From contig WBMZ01003500.1 of the NCBI GenBank assembly GCA_013400975.1, positions 62,001 through 126,000 of the forward strand: 64,000 nt of DNA, read 5' to 3'. Under the pieces are notes generated by a model that was given only the letters and a program-made list of their open reading frames with translations, was not told where the DNA came from and made no database searches. Position numbers and translations under genes: made by a program. This DNA is from Atrichornis clamosus (taxonomy: Eukaryota > Chordata > Aves > Passeriformes > Menuridae). Numbering within the stretch: position 1 is the stretch's first letter; every line of letters begins with the position of its first letter. Of this stretch, positions 1 through 12,900 are shown one piece after another.

Positions 1-762
1 CAGTATAGTACTAAGATGGTAACTACTTTAATACTACCAAGTATTAGTCCATATTTCAACTTCATCTTAGAACCCAAAGCATCTAAACTATGTCACCCCT
101 ATGTACATTAGCTGTCAGTGAGCTCTACAATACCTCTAGTGCTTTATCTGTTCTTTTCTGATGAAGATTTTCAGTGCACTTTACTTTCCGGAAGACTTCT
201 TTAAATTTTCTTTCTGAAGCTGTAGATACACTAATAAGGTAAAAAAAAGCAGAGAGGGGAAATAATAATTTTTAAAAATCAGTATTTCATTGCCCATGAC
301 TTGGTGAAAACCAGAATGTGGACCTAAACTTCACCACAAACTTTATTGCTACCTATCATTCTATAAAATCATTACTTTCAGGCAACTACATCTACACAAG
401 ATGTCTTCTTTAGATGTAAAGTATAGTGCCTCGAGTTTCGAGGGTTAAATGTCATCTATTGAATTGAAGCTTTGAAACTGCTGCTATAAAGCTCATACAT
501 ATAAAATCTATTTATACATTATTCCAATTATCAAATCTTCCTCTATTAACTATAAATGCTGTACTACTTAATTTGTAATCTATATGTCATTTCTTTGTAA
601 GACCCTTAACAACTCCTGAAGGAACAAAACCACAGAAGAGAAATGTGCTTATAAAGAATTTCTCACATTTTGAAGTAGAACACATAGCTTCACATGAATG
701 GTTACTTGAAACACTTTTTGTATGCAGGGCAAAACTGTAAGAATTGAAAAACTGATTAATAC
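1..762 (-). other. AKAP9 intron after exon 13 (partial)
   Basis: AT-rich intronic sequence continues past the left edge. Apart from the weak exon candidate at 134-219 I see no coding similarity. The strongly conserved AKAP9 block around YQEQLEEEVAKVIVSMSIAF, expected in the next large exon, is not here. Confidence 0.75.
134..219 (-). other. Possible further AKAP9 exon (weak candidate)
   Basis: On the minus strand an acceptor-like tgtatctacag is followed by 86 nt and a good donor, GAG|gtattg. One frame is open across it, beginning SERKFKEVFRK. This faintly recalls the human stretch VKFKEEFKPL. The open frame needs phase-1 entry, but exon 13 as mapped leaves in phase 2, and the phase-2 frame meets a stop. 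It may be a decoy or an alternatively spliced exon, or exon 13 may use another donor. Confidence 0.25.
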
Positions 763-961
763 CTTGTGTGGTCAGAGGATACCCCAGCACTCTGCAGCTT
801 ATCCTGCAGATGGACAATCTCTGTAGTGTACCTCTCTTCACTTTCTTGCAGCTGCTGTCGGAAATAGGACCGGAGGTGTTCCAGTTCTTGGGCATGCTGT
901 TCCTCAAGTTGTTTTTTAAGGTTCCCTACCTCCTTCGAACAGTATTCTTGAATTGTAGGAT
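763..961 (-). CDS. AKAP9: AKAP9 coding exon 13, last in window (residues 1326-1391)
   Basis: The exon enters in phase 1 and reads DPTIQEYCSKEVGNLKKQLE, then a strong coiled coil with HLRSYFRQQLQESEERY and TTEIVHLQDKLQSAG. This corresponds to the human stretch ending in QNYEAEIHCLQKRLQ. The acceptor is acatacag. I place the donor at gtatta (761-762), which leaves phase 2. An upstream GT near 'gggtatcc' could instead end the exon earlier in phase 0, so this left edge is less certain than the body. Confidence 0.88.
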
Positions 962-3900
962 CTGTATGTAGGTTATTTGAAGGGGGGGTGAGAAAGAAAG
1001 AAATTACATTAACTTCCTCACAAATATTTAGCAGTGATGGACCAAACAATTAATGTCGTTTAAAAAAAATTCTGACATTCTATCAACTACTTTTCCATAA
1101 CAAAGAATGATAATAATCCACTTTGCAAAATTGTATCTGATATAGGTAACAAATTTTAATTGTGGAAAACTAAAAAAGACTAAACCAAAAATGCTTCACT
1201 GAATATAATTCTGAAATATTTCAGACAATTAAGAAAATCAGAGTATTGTACTGCACAATCTGCAAAAATCTCTTATGTTCAAGCTGTAGTAAGCTATAAA
1301 TCAGTTAAAATTCAGTCATTGTCTTTTCTTTCTCTCCAAATACACATACATTATAAACAGCATATACATCTTTTTACCCATTAGACTCTGTGAAGGAGTC
1401 TGCAGACTTCCCTTTCTTGTTTCCAGATGGATAGGTTCTTCTTCTTTCCTCCTTTCTGAAGAAGACAGCCCTGGTTCTTTGACCTAAAAAATTATCAAGT
1501 AAATGCAATTGACAACAATTAGTCTAGCAGTAGCACAAAAATATTATCAATGCTGCACTCCCAGTGAGAGAGAGAAACAGACATACTGGCATGAGTTCAG
1601 CAGAGAGTTACAAAGGAGATGGGAGACTTGGAGCATCTGTTGTACAATGAGAGGTTGAAAGAGCCGGAAATGTACAGCCTGAAGAAGACAAAGTTGCCCA
1701 CCCCCCAAGCTGAGGCTGATGAATTCTCAAAATTCTGCTGGACACAGTAGCCCGGAGTCCTTGGCAACCTGCTCTCACTGACACTGCTTTGGGCAAGGGC
1801 TCGGATTACATGAACTCCAGCTGTCTCCTAACCTCAACCATTCCACAGTTCTGTGACATGGACAGCAGCTTTCTCCATTTTATCAAATCATTGCTTTGCT
1901 CTGCCACTCAAGCAGGAAACAAACACAATTTCAAACACTTCCTTACTCATCCAGAAGGAATTCATGCACCAGAGAACATTCAAATGCTCATATACTATAG
2001 AAGTTTACCTGTTTACAGTCCTTCATCAGCTGTGTCTGAAGTGCTTTCAGCCTGCTGTATTCTTCCATTATCTTGTGTAAAAGTGCATCCATACGTTCTT
2101 GCACAGTTAAATTACACAAAGAACCAGAGACTTTAAAAAGAGAAAACAAACATTTTACCATAAATTTTAATACAAGTAATTTGTTCGCAAGTTTTCCCAG
2201 GAAGAACTGTCTGATAAACATTACAAAATATTGAAACAAGTGAAGTCCCTTCCAGATATTGAATGCATTTTTATATGTATTGAAATACATTTATTTTTTT
2301 GGTAGTTGCTAGCTTCTTCTACAAAAGGAGCGAGAAAAACCCCAAACAAACACTTTTTTCCACCAATTGCCACTAAGGTGAAAACAGTATGAGAAAATAT
2401 CCATAATAAAAACAAAAAGTATTTCAGAATAATGAGGAAATCTCTAAAACATCTATTTAAGCACATTAATTAGTACCTGAACAACTAATGGCAAAATTGG
2501 CAGTCTGAAATACTTTAAACAAGTACTTTTAACCAGCACGATAGTACAAAGTCATTACCTTGAGCTTGACCTCTTTGTTCTGGTAATTCTACACTCGGTT
2601 TTTCCTTCACAGCAGGTCTACAGAAAATTTCCTGTCCCCTATCACCAACTTCTACAGCAACGGAAGAATGTTCGTTCTGATTGCCACACAAAACCTGTTC
2701 AACAAATGAAACAAAGAAAAAAGGAATTTTTTATTATTTTATCAATCACAATTCACAAAGAAAGCAAGAAAAGTAAGAAGAAAGTAGTATTTTGTGAGCA
2801 TTAACTTCTGTGAAAATGATGGCATAGATGTTCTGTTGAATCATAAGAACCTAGACAATCTTTAAAACTTCTGATAAAAGAAACAGATATAAAAAGACGT
2901 TTCAGCTAAAACACAAATGCATACATTTTCAAATCATTATTTAATTTGGAACTGCCAAGTATTAAAATCTTGTAGAGAAAGGCTTCCTTTATTAATGTGG
3001 AAAGCAAATTTACATTGTAAATGTCTCATTCTCATAAAATGCAATTTTATTGGAAGAAGGATTCCTTACAGCAGAAATTTGTAAGTCTTTGAGGATTACA
3101 GCTCATCTTGTTCTTTAAGTGCTGAACAAATCAGGTAAAAGGGTATGGCATGAAAAAAGCAAGTAATGAACAGAATACCTCCTGTTTCTTGGTGCTATGT
3201 GGTCAGCAGAACACTGTCATATGGGCAGGAAAACAGAAGATTTATCCATGATTTCTGAAGATAAATGATACTTGAAAAGAAACCGCTTGCTCAAAGCAGA
3301 GTGGGATTTTTTATTTTAAGATTTTGGACTCAACAAACACCAAATTCAACTTACAGAAGTAAAATCGCAATTTCTCTGAAAGCCTAACACAGAATCACAC
3401 AGATAGGCAACATTTTTCACAGCTGAGAAACAACTCAAGGACTCTCACTCAGCTGTTACTTTCTGTGAGCTATCATGAAGTCCTGCTTAATCTCTCCTGT
3501 GTTGGATCCCAAGTTAAAAAGTTCTGCTATCAACTTTCCTGAAAAGGTGTTGAAAAAAGTCCAGCAAAGGAGAAAAAAAAACCTCCCCAAACCACGAACC
3601 CCATCCATGGGAAATATTTTAGACTTGAAAACCATGGCTTATAATGAATGATGAAAGCAGTTTAATTTATTTAGAAATAAGTTTAGTAACATTGCTGGTC
3701 AAAAAGTATCTGTAAGTCACATCAATTAGTACTACTCTACAAAGAAAGATTTGGCAAAATAGTATTATTGGTTGCTGATACTAGAATTAAGACTAAATAT
3801 AAGCTTCAATTTTTGACTATAATATTTAATTATAGAAAACAATATAGACAGTAATTTTCTTAGATTGTTTGACACTTTAAAGTCCTTGAATGATATGCTG

Positions 3901-6900
3901 CAGCTAAGAAAGTAATTACTTTCTTATTGCAGATATGAGAGGTGATGTCCTGTGCATCAATATGTGTGACTGCAGACTGTTGAATCAAAAACATGTAGCC
4001 AGAGACACAGAGAAAGGAAAAAAGTACTTGCCAACTGGTAGAGATGAGACAAACATTAGCTGGAAGATCAAGACTACGTATAAGACAAAAGACTTGTTTG
4101 CACAAGTTTAGGGAAAAAAAATACAAAACCCTTTGCAATGCTGTTTTGGAAGCTCAGGTTTAGTAGTCGCTATTTTGAAATCAATGCAAAGAGAAAAGCT
4201 GCAAAGAAAACCTGCAAAAATAATGCAGAAAAATACAATGACTCACTATAACCATAATTTTTTGTTTTCCAAACAAATTAAGTCTTACCTGGGCCATCCT
4301 GGAACATTCCTCAGTTACAGCTTCATTCAGTTTTTCTATAAGTCTTTGTGTAGATTTCCCTTCACCATCTAGGAATACAAATTATTCATTTTATTTTTAA
4401 ATACCAGATGCACAAAAACTTTTTAAAGGCCTAGTTTCATGCCCCAGTGAGGCTGCCTTTTTGGCTTTAAGAGGGGCATGGTTTTTTGTTCCCCTCTTTA
4501 TTGTTCCAACACATGGACAGATTCAATTATTATGGTTGAGCTGCACGTGCAAGAGGAGCAAGAGATAAGAAATGGCTTTGTGTATTAGCGACCTCCAGAA
4601 AGGTAAAAATGTACAGAAACATACTGCAGGGAGAACAACTTATGCCAAAAAGTTAAACAAGGGTAAATCATGGGATAACAGAAAAGGCTGGGATAGAAAA
4701 CTGTCATAATAACATAAAAGTTCACTGAGGCAAAAAGCACTACGAAAGTTCACTTAACTTGTGCAAGGAGTCAATACAGAAACACAAAGAAAAGAGAAAA
4801 GAAACAAGTCCAAAAGTATTTGTTGATGCATTTGTTTATTATTTCACCTTATAGGTGGATCTATTTTATAGTTCTTTACAAGTAGTTCAGCTAATATGAA
4901 CAGTAAACCATGAGTTGTAATACTTTTTACTCCTTTTTTACATACTTTTTTTTTCAAGTTCCCCGAGTAATAGACTACGTGTAATGGGTAAACAATTTTT
5001 TTACAAAACCACTTCAAAATGTTCTATAAGAACAATTTACTGGACAGCTACATGCACAAACTCCTGTGCTTTTTTTGTTGGGTTTTTTTCAGACCCTGTT
5101 TTTCATATGAAGAGCTTCACTCTCATAATTTTGATCAAGTTACCTGCTTGTCGAAATTTCAAGGTCTGGAGCTCCTGTTGATGCGTTTTTTTAAGATCAT
5201 TCATCTCTTGTAAATGACTATGAACAAGTTCCTCTTTAAGACTGCAAAGTGCATTCTCTTTCTCTGCTTGCAAGTACTCACGAACCTGGTCTACATGAGC
5301 TGAATAAACCAGGGATAGGCAAATCCGCTGTGCTTCCATTTGCAGCTGTAAATCAGTCTGAATAAAAACACACAATTTACAAAAGGTGAGAAATAAGAAA
5401 ACAGAAAGTCCCATCTTTTGACATTTCTGAAATTAATGTGTTGAATGGAATGCTGCATACACAGTATGCACCAGGTAAATTTACATATACATAGTTTGGT
5501 AAATGGAGTTTTAACAAAATAGTAAGACACTTCTTCAACTTAAAATAAAAATCAAATTAAAATCAACAAAACTCAATATATGCTTCAATTCCTATTTTGC
5601 AGCAGTAAGACTCCAATGAATTTTAACCCAGTGAAGTAAGAGCAGTATCACTACTGAATAGTTAAGAAAGTTCACTCCAAACACAAAGAAGTTTGCATTG
5701 TTAGCAGACCTTAAAAACAATGATTTCCAAGGCTTGTAGTTCTAGACTGAACTTTGGGGATGTTATTGCTAAAGAAAAAGAATTTTTGGGATATGCCAAT
5801 AGGGAGCTACTTAGAGCTAAAGTTTGAAAAGGTTTTTCGGCACCTCTGGACCACAATGATTTTCAGTTCTATGGCAGAAAATCGCAAGACCCTTATCACA
5901 GCATTATAAGAAAACAACCAACAAACCAACCAAACAAAAAAGCCGAACTCAAACCATTACAAAGCTAAAGCTCTTTTGTACAATCTCTCAACTGTTTCCA
6001 GTTTGGCTTTGCTCAGGATTTTACTCGTAGGAAATGAATGCACTACAACACAGTATTAGGCAGTGGTGGTATTAGTTCACGTTTAGGTATATTTTTACAA
6101 CATTAAAAAAAATCTAAAAGTATAGTAGAAGACTGCTTAACATCTACTTCTACAGAACACTTAGTTGCATACATCTTACAGCATGCTATTGAACTTCACC
6201 AGTATATATAAATTTAAAGCCAGATTTATGATTCCAGAACCTAATTAAATACTGGTAGTTCAGTACTTAGCTATTTATATTGACAAATAACAATCCTTTC
6301 CATATTACCTGCAATTCTTTTACAATATCAAAAAATACAAGCAAAATTGCTCCAGCAAAACTTAAGAGACCAGTTGGAAACACACTATAAGTGTTATTTC
6401 TCATGCTCACATCCAGATATATTTCTTAAGTGATAACCACATACACAAAAAATGTGATAATGTAATGTTAGTATTTCACAAGTTTGGTATTTCAAAAGTT
6501 TGATCAAAGATGACTGATGACATTTCATTATTTTTGTATTGTTTGAATGAGTACTTAGAAGACTGAAAAGCTAATCACAGAATAAAAAATTATGTCCAGA
6601 ATAAGTTTTCTCCTTAAGTAAGTGAAATGCTGCATCAAGTGAAGTGCTCTAGTAGCCTTCTCCTTTTGTTTTTGCTGTTGATTTCATGAAATGTAATTAA
6701 GAGTATTTTTTTAATTCAAATAGCATCTCATACATATTGACTATGATTATAATTCTGGACATTCATGTAAGCCCCCTTTCAACCACTGGCTACACTGACA
6801 CACACACCTGTACTTCAAAGTAGCTAACAGGAAAAGATAAGACACAAATTTCCAAGTGCAAGCTCATACAGATTTTCATAGGTTACATATTTTCTACAGT

Positions 6901-9900
6901 GTTTTATGCAACATACCTGTTCTGATTTTAAGGCATCCACTTGCTGCTGAAGGTTATTATTTTCACTCTGTGTAATGGCTACTAACGACGTTTCATCTGT
7001 CAGCCTGTCTGGCATCCCATGCAAATGTTCTACAAGAGACTGCTGTTCTGGTTTCAGCATTTGCTGGACGTCCTTACTTCTTGTTACCTCATGACTGCAA
7101 TCTTTCCCAGGACTTAGATTACCTCTTAAATTTATTCCTTCACCAGCTTTACTCCTTGGACCTAGGGTTTTTTTCCTACTTTCAGATGCTGGAGTAGCAG
7201 TCTTTAGGGAGTTTCCTTTAGAGCATTTTGTCTTAGTGTCATTACTACTACTGTCTGCTCTCTGAACATGGCTAATTATGACTTCTAGTTCTTTACATTT
7301 TACTAGAACTTGCTCTTTTTCATTTTTTAAGGATTTGATTTTTTCATTTAAGTGACAGATTTCACTATCCTTTGACTTTAATTGTTCAGAGAGATCAGAA
7401 AGTCTCAGGGATAATTCCACTTTTTCACGCTGAGTAACCTGAAGCTTTTCCATAAGTTCTGTTGCATCTTTCTCAACAACTTCTCCCGCCTCAAATGTGT
7501 CTTCCCTGGACACCTTTATTTCTTTACTCCCTTCAAAACCAGAGGGTTTAGTTTTAAATAAAACTGGTCTATTGCTTTGTAAGTGGCAAAGTTTTTCATT
7601 CAAAGCTTTGAGTTTGCTTTTATATTCAGCTTCCTGCTTCTTCTTGTTCTCTTCTAACTCAGTTTTTGACTTTAGAAGACTTGCACATTCTTTTTGCAGC
7701 TCTTTATAACTAGCTTCAAGTTTTTTCTCAGTAAATGAAAAGGCACTCTTCTGCCTTTCACTATCCTCTTGCAGGGTACTGTTTTGGTTTTTAAGTTGCT
7801 CATTTTCAGCAATCAGCTTTTCTATTCTTTTTTCCAAGTCCAAAATTTCTGTCTTAGAGCTAACACTATTGTTACAAAGTATGTTTTCTTCAGAGCTTAC
7901 CAACATACTTTTCAATTTCTCTTCCAGAGTTTTGTTTTCCCCCTTAAGAACATTATTTTGTGTTTCTAGTTCTGAACACTTTTTTTGAAGGCTATCTTCT
8001 CTCTCCCTCATTTGTTCCTGCATCAACTCAGTTTTAAGCTGCAGCTCTTGTATTTCTTGTTCAAGGGTACCCTTCTCTTTTTCCTCTTGCCTAAGCACTT
8101 CAATCTCCTTCTCCAGTTCATGGATTTGAAGTGTCATTTCTTCAGATTTAGAATTTACAATAGACTGCTGTAAATCTTTCAGGTTCGTAATCTCTAGCAT
8201 CAATTGATTTTGTTTCGTGATTAAGTTGTCATTTTCATATTGCATGGCTTCTATCTTTTGACTCATTTCAATTTGTACCTCATCTAACTGCTGTTCATGG
8301 TGCATATTCAAGCTGTGTTTAAGGCTTTCCATGTTCACCATGTGCTCTTTTTCTAGGTCTTCTTTAAGTCTGGAAAGTTCCTCTTCATGACTAAATAAAA
8401 GCTTTGTTCTCAGCCTCTCTAACTCTGCCTCTTGAGATTCTGCCATCCTGTCCAAAACTGCATCCTTTTCCCTTTCTAGCATTTCAAGTTTTATTTTGTA
8501 ATTTGTGATTTCTGCCTCATGTTTTAATTCCAAATCCTTCCTAAATTCAGAGGCAGAAGCCAACTGAGTTTTTAAATCTTCAATCACAAACTGGTATTTT
8601 TCAGCTTCATTTAATCTACATTCCATATCCAGTATAGTTTGCTTGGCTCTTTGAACCTGCTCTCTTGAAAAATTCAGTTCTTGAAGAAGATCATCAATTC
8701 TAGTTTGCTGAAGAGATTTCTCTGCTGAAATTACTTCCATCTGTTGTGACAATTCTTGCTTTATTTTTTCCCTTTCCTTATCAGCATCTTGCAATTTCAC
8801 ATTCAATTCATTAATTTTAATATTCATTAAATGTGTTTGATCTTTATTAACAGTCTCATGAAAACACAAACTTGAAGTTTTCTCCAATTCTACTTTCTGT
8901 TGCAGAAGACGCTGTTCTATTTCCACTGCATGTTGCTTAATTAATTCTTGCTTCATTTGTACAATCTGCTGGCCATGTATTTCATCTAATTCAGCCTGAA
9001 GTTGTGCCAGTCTCCTTTGTGTTTCTAATTCCATTCTTTGCAGAATGTCGGCTTCAGACTGGCTGTCTTTATAACATCGTTTCTGCAGTTCTTCCACTGT
9101 TCCCATTAATTGTTTTATTTCATCAGAACATTGTCTTTCTTTCTGTTTATAGGTGTTAAGTTCAACTTTCATGTTACTTATCTGCAGGTTCTTTAGTGAA
9201 ATCTCTTCTTTCAATTCTTCGAGTAATTTACTGACATCTGATAATTGTTCCTTAAGCTGAAATGAATTTTTTTCTTCTTCTCCAAGTTTTGCTTCAAGCT
9301 CTTCAACTAATGCTTCTTTTTCTTGTGCTTTACTCAAATCTTCTCCCTCTTTTTTCTGTTTTTCCTTTAAATAATGAGTAAAACCATGTTCTTATTTTTA
9401 GTTAATTATTTGAACATATAAGAACATCTACAGACTTAGCTATTTAGCCTTTCTTAGAAAGCTAGTGATCATTTATAAAATATAAATTATTTGTTGGTCT
9501 GGAGGTTTTCTGTACCGTTGGAACAACTGAGAACCCCTACCCCACCCACATCACCATTCTCCTCTCTTTCCCTCCCCAGTCCCCAGTGCCTCTCAGTTTT
9601 AACAACATTTAATTTTTTAAAATGTTTTCTATGAAGGATAATTTTATAAAGTACATGAAGGAAAAAATTCATTCTTTCCTTAATGAAGAAAAGAATGTTC
9701 AAACAAGTAATTTCATTTTTTTTCTAAAATAATGTCCTTTATTGAAAGCATTCTAACTCAGAGTATAGTTTCATAAATTGCTCTAAATATTTCTGCAACT
9801 TTAAAAAACATAATACATAATACTAACATAAAATTTTCAGTTTTAAACTGTATACATATTATTTGTTAGTTAACAGAAGCAGTCTCCAAAACTTAAAATC

Positions 9901-12900
9901 TTTTTACGCATTTTATGCTGCACACTCATTATCTGTGCTTTGGCCCTTTTATTTCAAAGGAATTACAAAGTCCTGGAAAGCATTTCGGAAAAGAGATTTT
10001 ATAGTAAGGAACATACCATTTCAAATGTGGTGATTTTCTCTTGAAGATGTGTAATCTGCTCTTCAAATTCTTCATTCTTTATTTGATAATTCTTAAGCAG
10101 ACATTCTTGTTCTTCCAGCTGTTGCTGATGTGAAAGTATCTGTTGCTTGGCTTGCAATAAATCAGCAGCTGTGCAACTATGGCTGCTGTTCCTCAGGGCT
10201 TCACTTGCCTGCAACTTGAATGTTAAAGAAAAAAAAGCTAAAATACATCCATCAAGTTTTTCAGGAACAGCTTGCTCTACAAACAGAAGGAGTGATCTTT
10301 ACCTTCTTCTTCTACATCACAAGCCCAAAGACTATTGCAAAAATTTCTAAGTTCTTTTGGAGGAACTGAAACATCCTTATTCGTTTGGGATGACCAACCA
10401 ATAAAAAGATATTTAATATTAATTAAATACTCATGGTGAGGTAACATAGGACAGTAGTGTCTCAGATCAATCATTAAGTAGTAAAATTAACTAGCTGCAG
10501 TTATGGAGCCCAAAATCAGATTTTTAATAATAAAATCTCAGGCTTCAGAATACAATCCACTTGAAGCTCAAAAAAAGCTATGTAATGTGCTTAAACAGCA
10601 CAAAATACTACAATATTCAACTTCAACACTGCAAGCTGTAGTCTGTGTGTCTATGGCACCTAAATCACCATGATTTATAGAAGAAATATTTGTGTGAAGC
10701 TTCACTTTGTTATGTAAATTACCTTCTAATAACACCACAAAAGGCTTCTTTTATCCAAAAATATGGGAAAGACTGGCGTATGAAGCTGTGGCCCATGGAA
10801 GTTGATGTGTGGGTGTTTTGATTTCAAAGGGAACATTTCTGCCCAAAGGTCCAAGAACTAAGCACACAAGTGTTTTTCCCCAGGATAACTGCCATAATTC
10901 AGTATTTATCAGAAGTTATTACTACATAATAATAAAGAAAACAGACTCATATTTATCATTTTATAGTTAATTATTACAATAAGTCAGGTACTATAACAAC
11001 AACTGTAGGAAGTGGAAAATGCCTGCTGATCTATACTAAGAGGCATAATCTTAAAAAATACACTAAAACTTTTTGTGCAGAAAGCAGCTATTTATGGAGC
11101 CTCCAAAGCAACACCTATTTTCAAACCCAAATAAATATTGGTAGCCCTGTAACTTACATGCTGAAACTGAATTTGCAGTTTTTGACTTTGCTCAGTAAGC
11201 TCCAAGAACTCCCTCATGGTTTCGTCCTTTTCTTTCCGTGCCTGCTGTAGGTTAGTAGTGAGCTGAGTGATAATGTCATCTCTTTTTTTGATAGCTGCTT
11301 CAAATTCTTGCAGCTAAAAAAGATAAAATTTTAACTATTACTGCATATGAAAACCACAGACAAAATAATACTAGCTAATTTTAGTTATGTAGGAATAAGT
11401 CTAACCTCTCTGTTTAAAAGGTGTCTCACTAGTAGAGCTTTTCTATTTTCACGAAGTCTATTTGTAAAAATTTCAGAATTTCAGAAATTTCCCCTCATTG
11501 AACAATATATGACCTCTCCGTAAAATATAATTATCAAATAACAAAATCTGAACTTTTAAGAATGTTAATTAGTTAAACATATAACTTGATTTTAAAATAA
11601 AAAGCATGGCCACATAAACAAACCATCATAAAGGAAATCAGAATATTTACTATAATGTTTCAGCAATTTGGTACAACTACTCATGTTCACACACTTTTCC
11701 CACAATAAATGCAAGTTATATCATCTCTCACTCAAAGTGCAACAAATAGTATTCATTGTACTAAAAGCATGTAATGGATACTGTGCAGTATCATACATTG
11801 TGAACCCAGAGAAATCATTCAAAATTACATGAGAAAATTAGCTCAAGCTGCAAAACAGATACATAATATTTAATAGATTAATCTTTTGTAATTTGTAATG
11901 AAGAAATTGTAAGAGTACAAAAAAAATCCTTTGCAACTGTTTTATTTTTTTTAGGATTACACTCAAGCAATCAGAAATTCTACAGTATTGATTGGCAATA
12001 TTTTTGTGTGCATTTATATAAACATGTTACTCACTTTAAAGTCTCTTCTTCAATTTAAATTCATTTAAGGCTAGTGGAAGCCTCATCTCTACATACTGCA
12101 ATTTCTTAAACCATTAGTCAGCTTCTGTAACTGTTTTGCTTACAGTGTTTCCCAAAACTGAGTTATATGCTGAATCTTGGATGTTAACATGGTAATGCTT
12201 CCAGATAAAGTTGTTCTTAGAATACTGGAGTCACCTCTGCTTTGAAAGCGTGGGCCTAATAGAAATACTAGATGTTTGTTACAGTAGAGAAAATCAGGAA
12301 CAGATCAGGAACTTAAGTGTGCTACACCTTTGCTTTTGCATCTGTTCACTAAAATTGAGTAAGTAAATTTGTCACTTCCAAACCACACAACGCTATATAA
12401 TTTTCTGCTTTTAAATTCAATCTCTATTCTTGACAAACAGGCAGAACTAAAGCACACAACTACCTTCCTAACTCTCCTTTGAAAATTCTTTTGTTTCTTC
12501 TGAAAAATAAACCACAGGCATTTCTCAACTGAGATACTATGCACTGTATCACTATCACACAAAAGTACACTGCAACTATTAAAATTTTATTGTACCACAG
12601 CCCCAACCCCAAAAAGTCCAATTTTGTTTTAATATATTTTTATTTTATTTTAAAGATTGTAATTATAGCCATTTTAAAAATAGAAACATTTTCACTTTTG
12701 ACTCTTTCAAGAAAAACTAACAATAGTAGTTAACAATTGTAAGAAATTAAAATCACACTTATTTTCTTTATTATGCTATAATTATGACTATTATGTTTAG
12801 CACAACAGATACAAGACACAGTAATTAAAATTCAACACCAGACAAAGAAATAATAAACCACCTCTTCCAGGGCAACCACTTAACTGCTGGTATGGTGGAA

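Noticed and set aside
1789..2136. Plus-strand 115-codon open frame
   Set aside because: It overlaps AKAP9 exon 11 in antisense and part of a CR1 copy, and lacks protein similarity.
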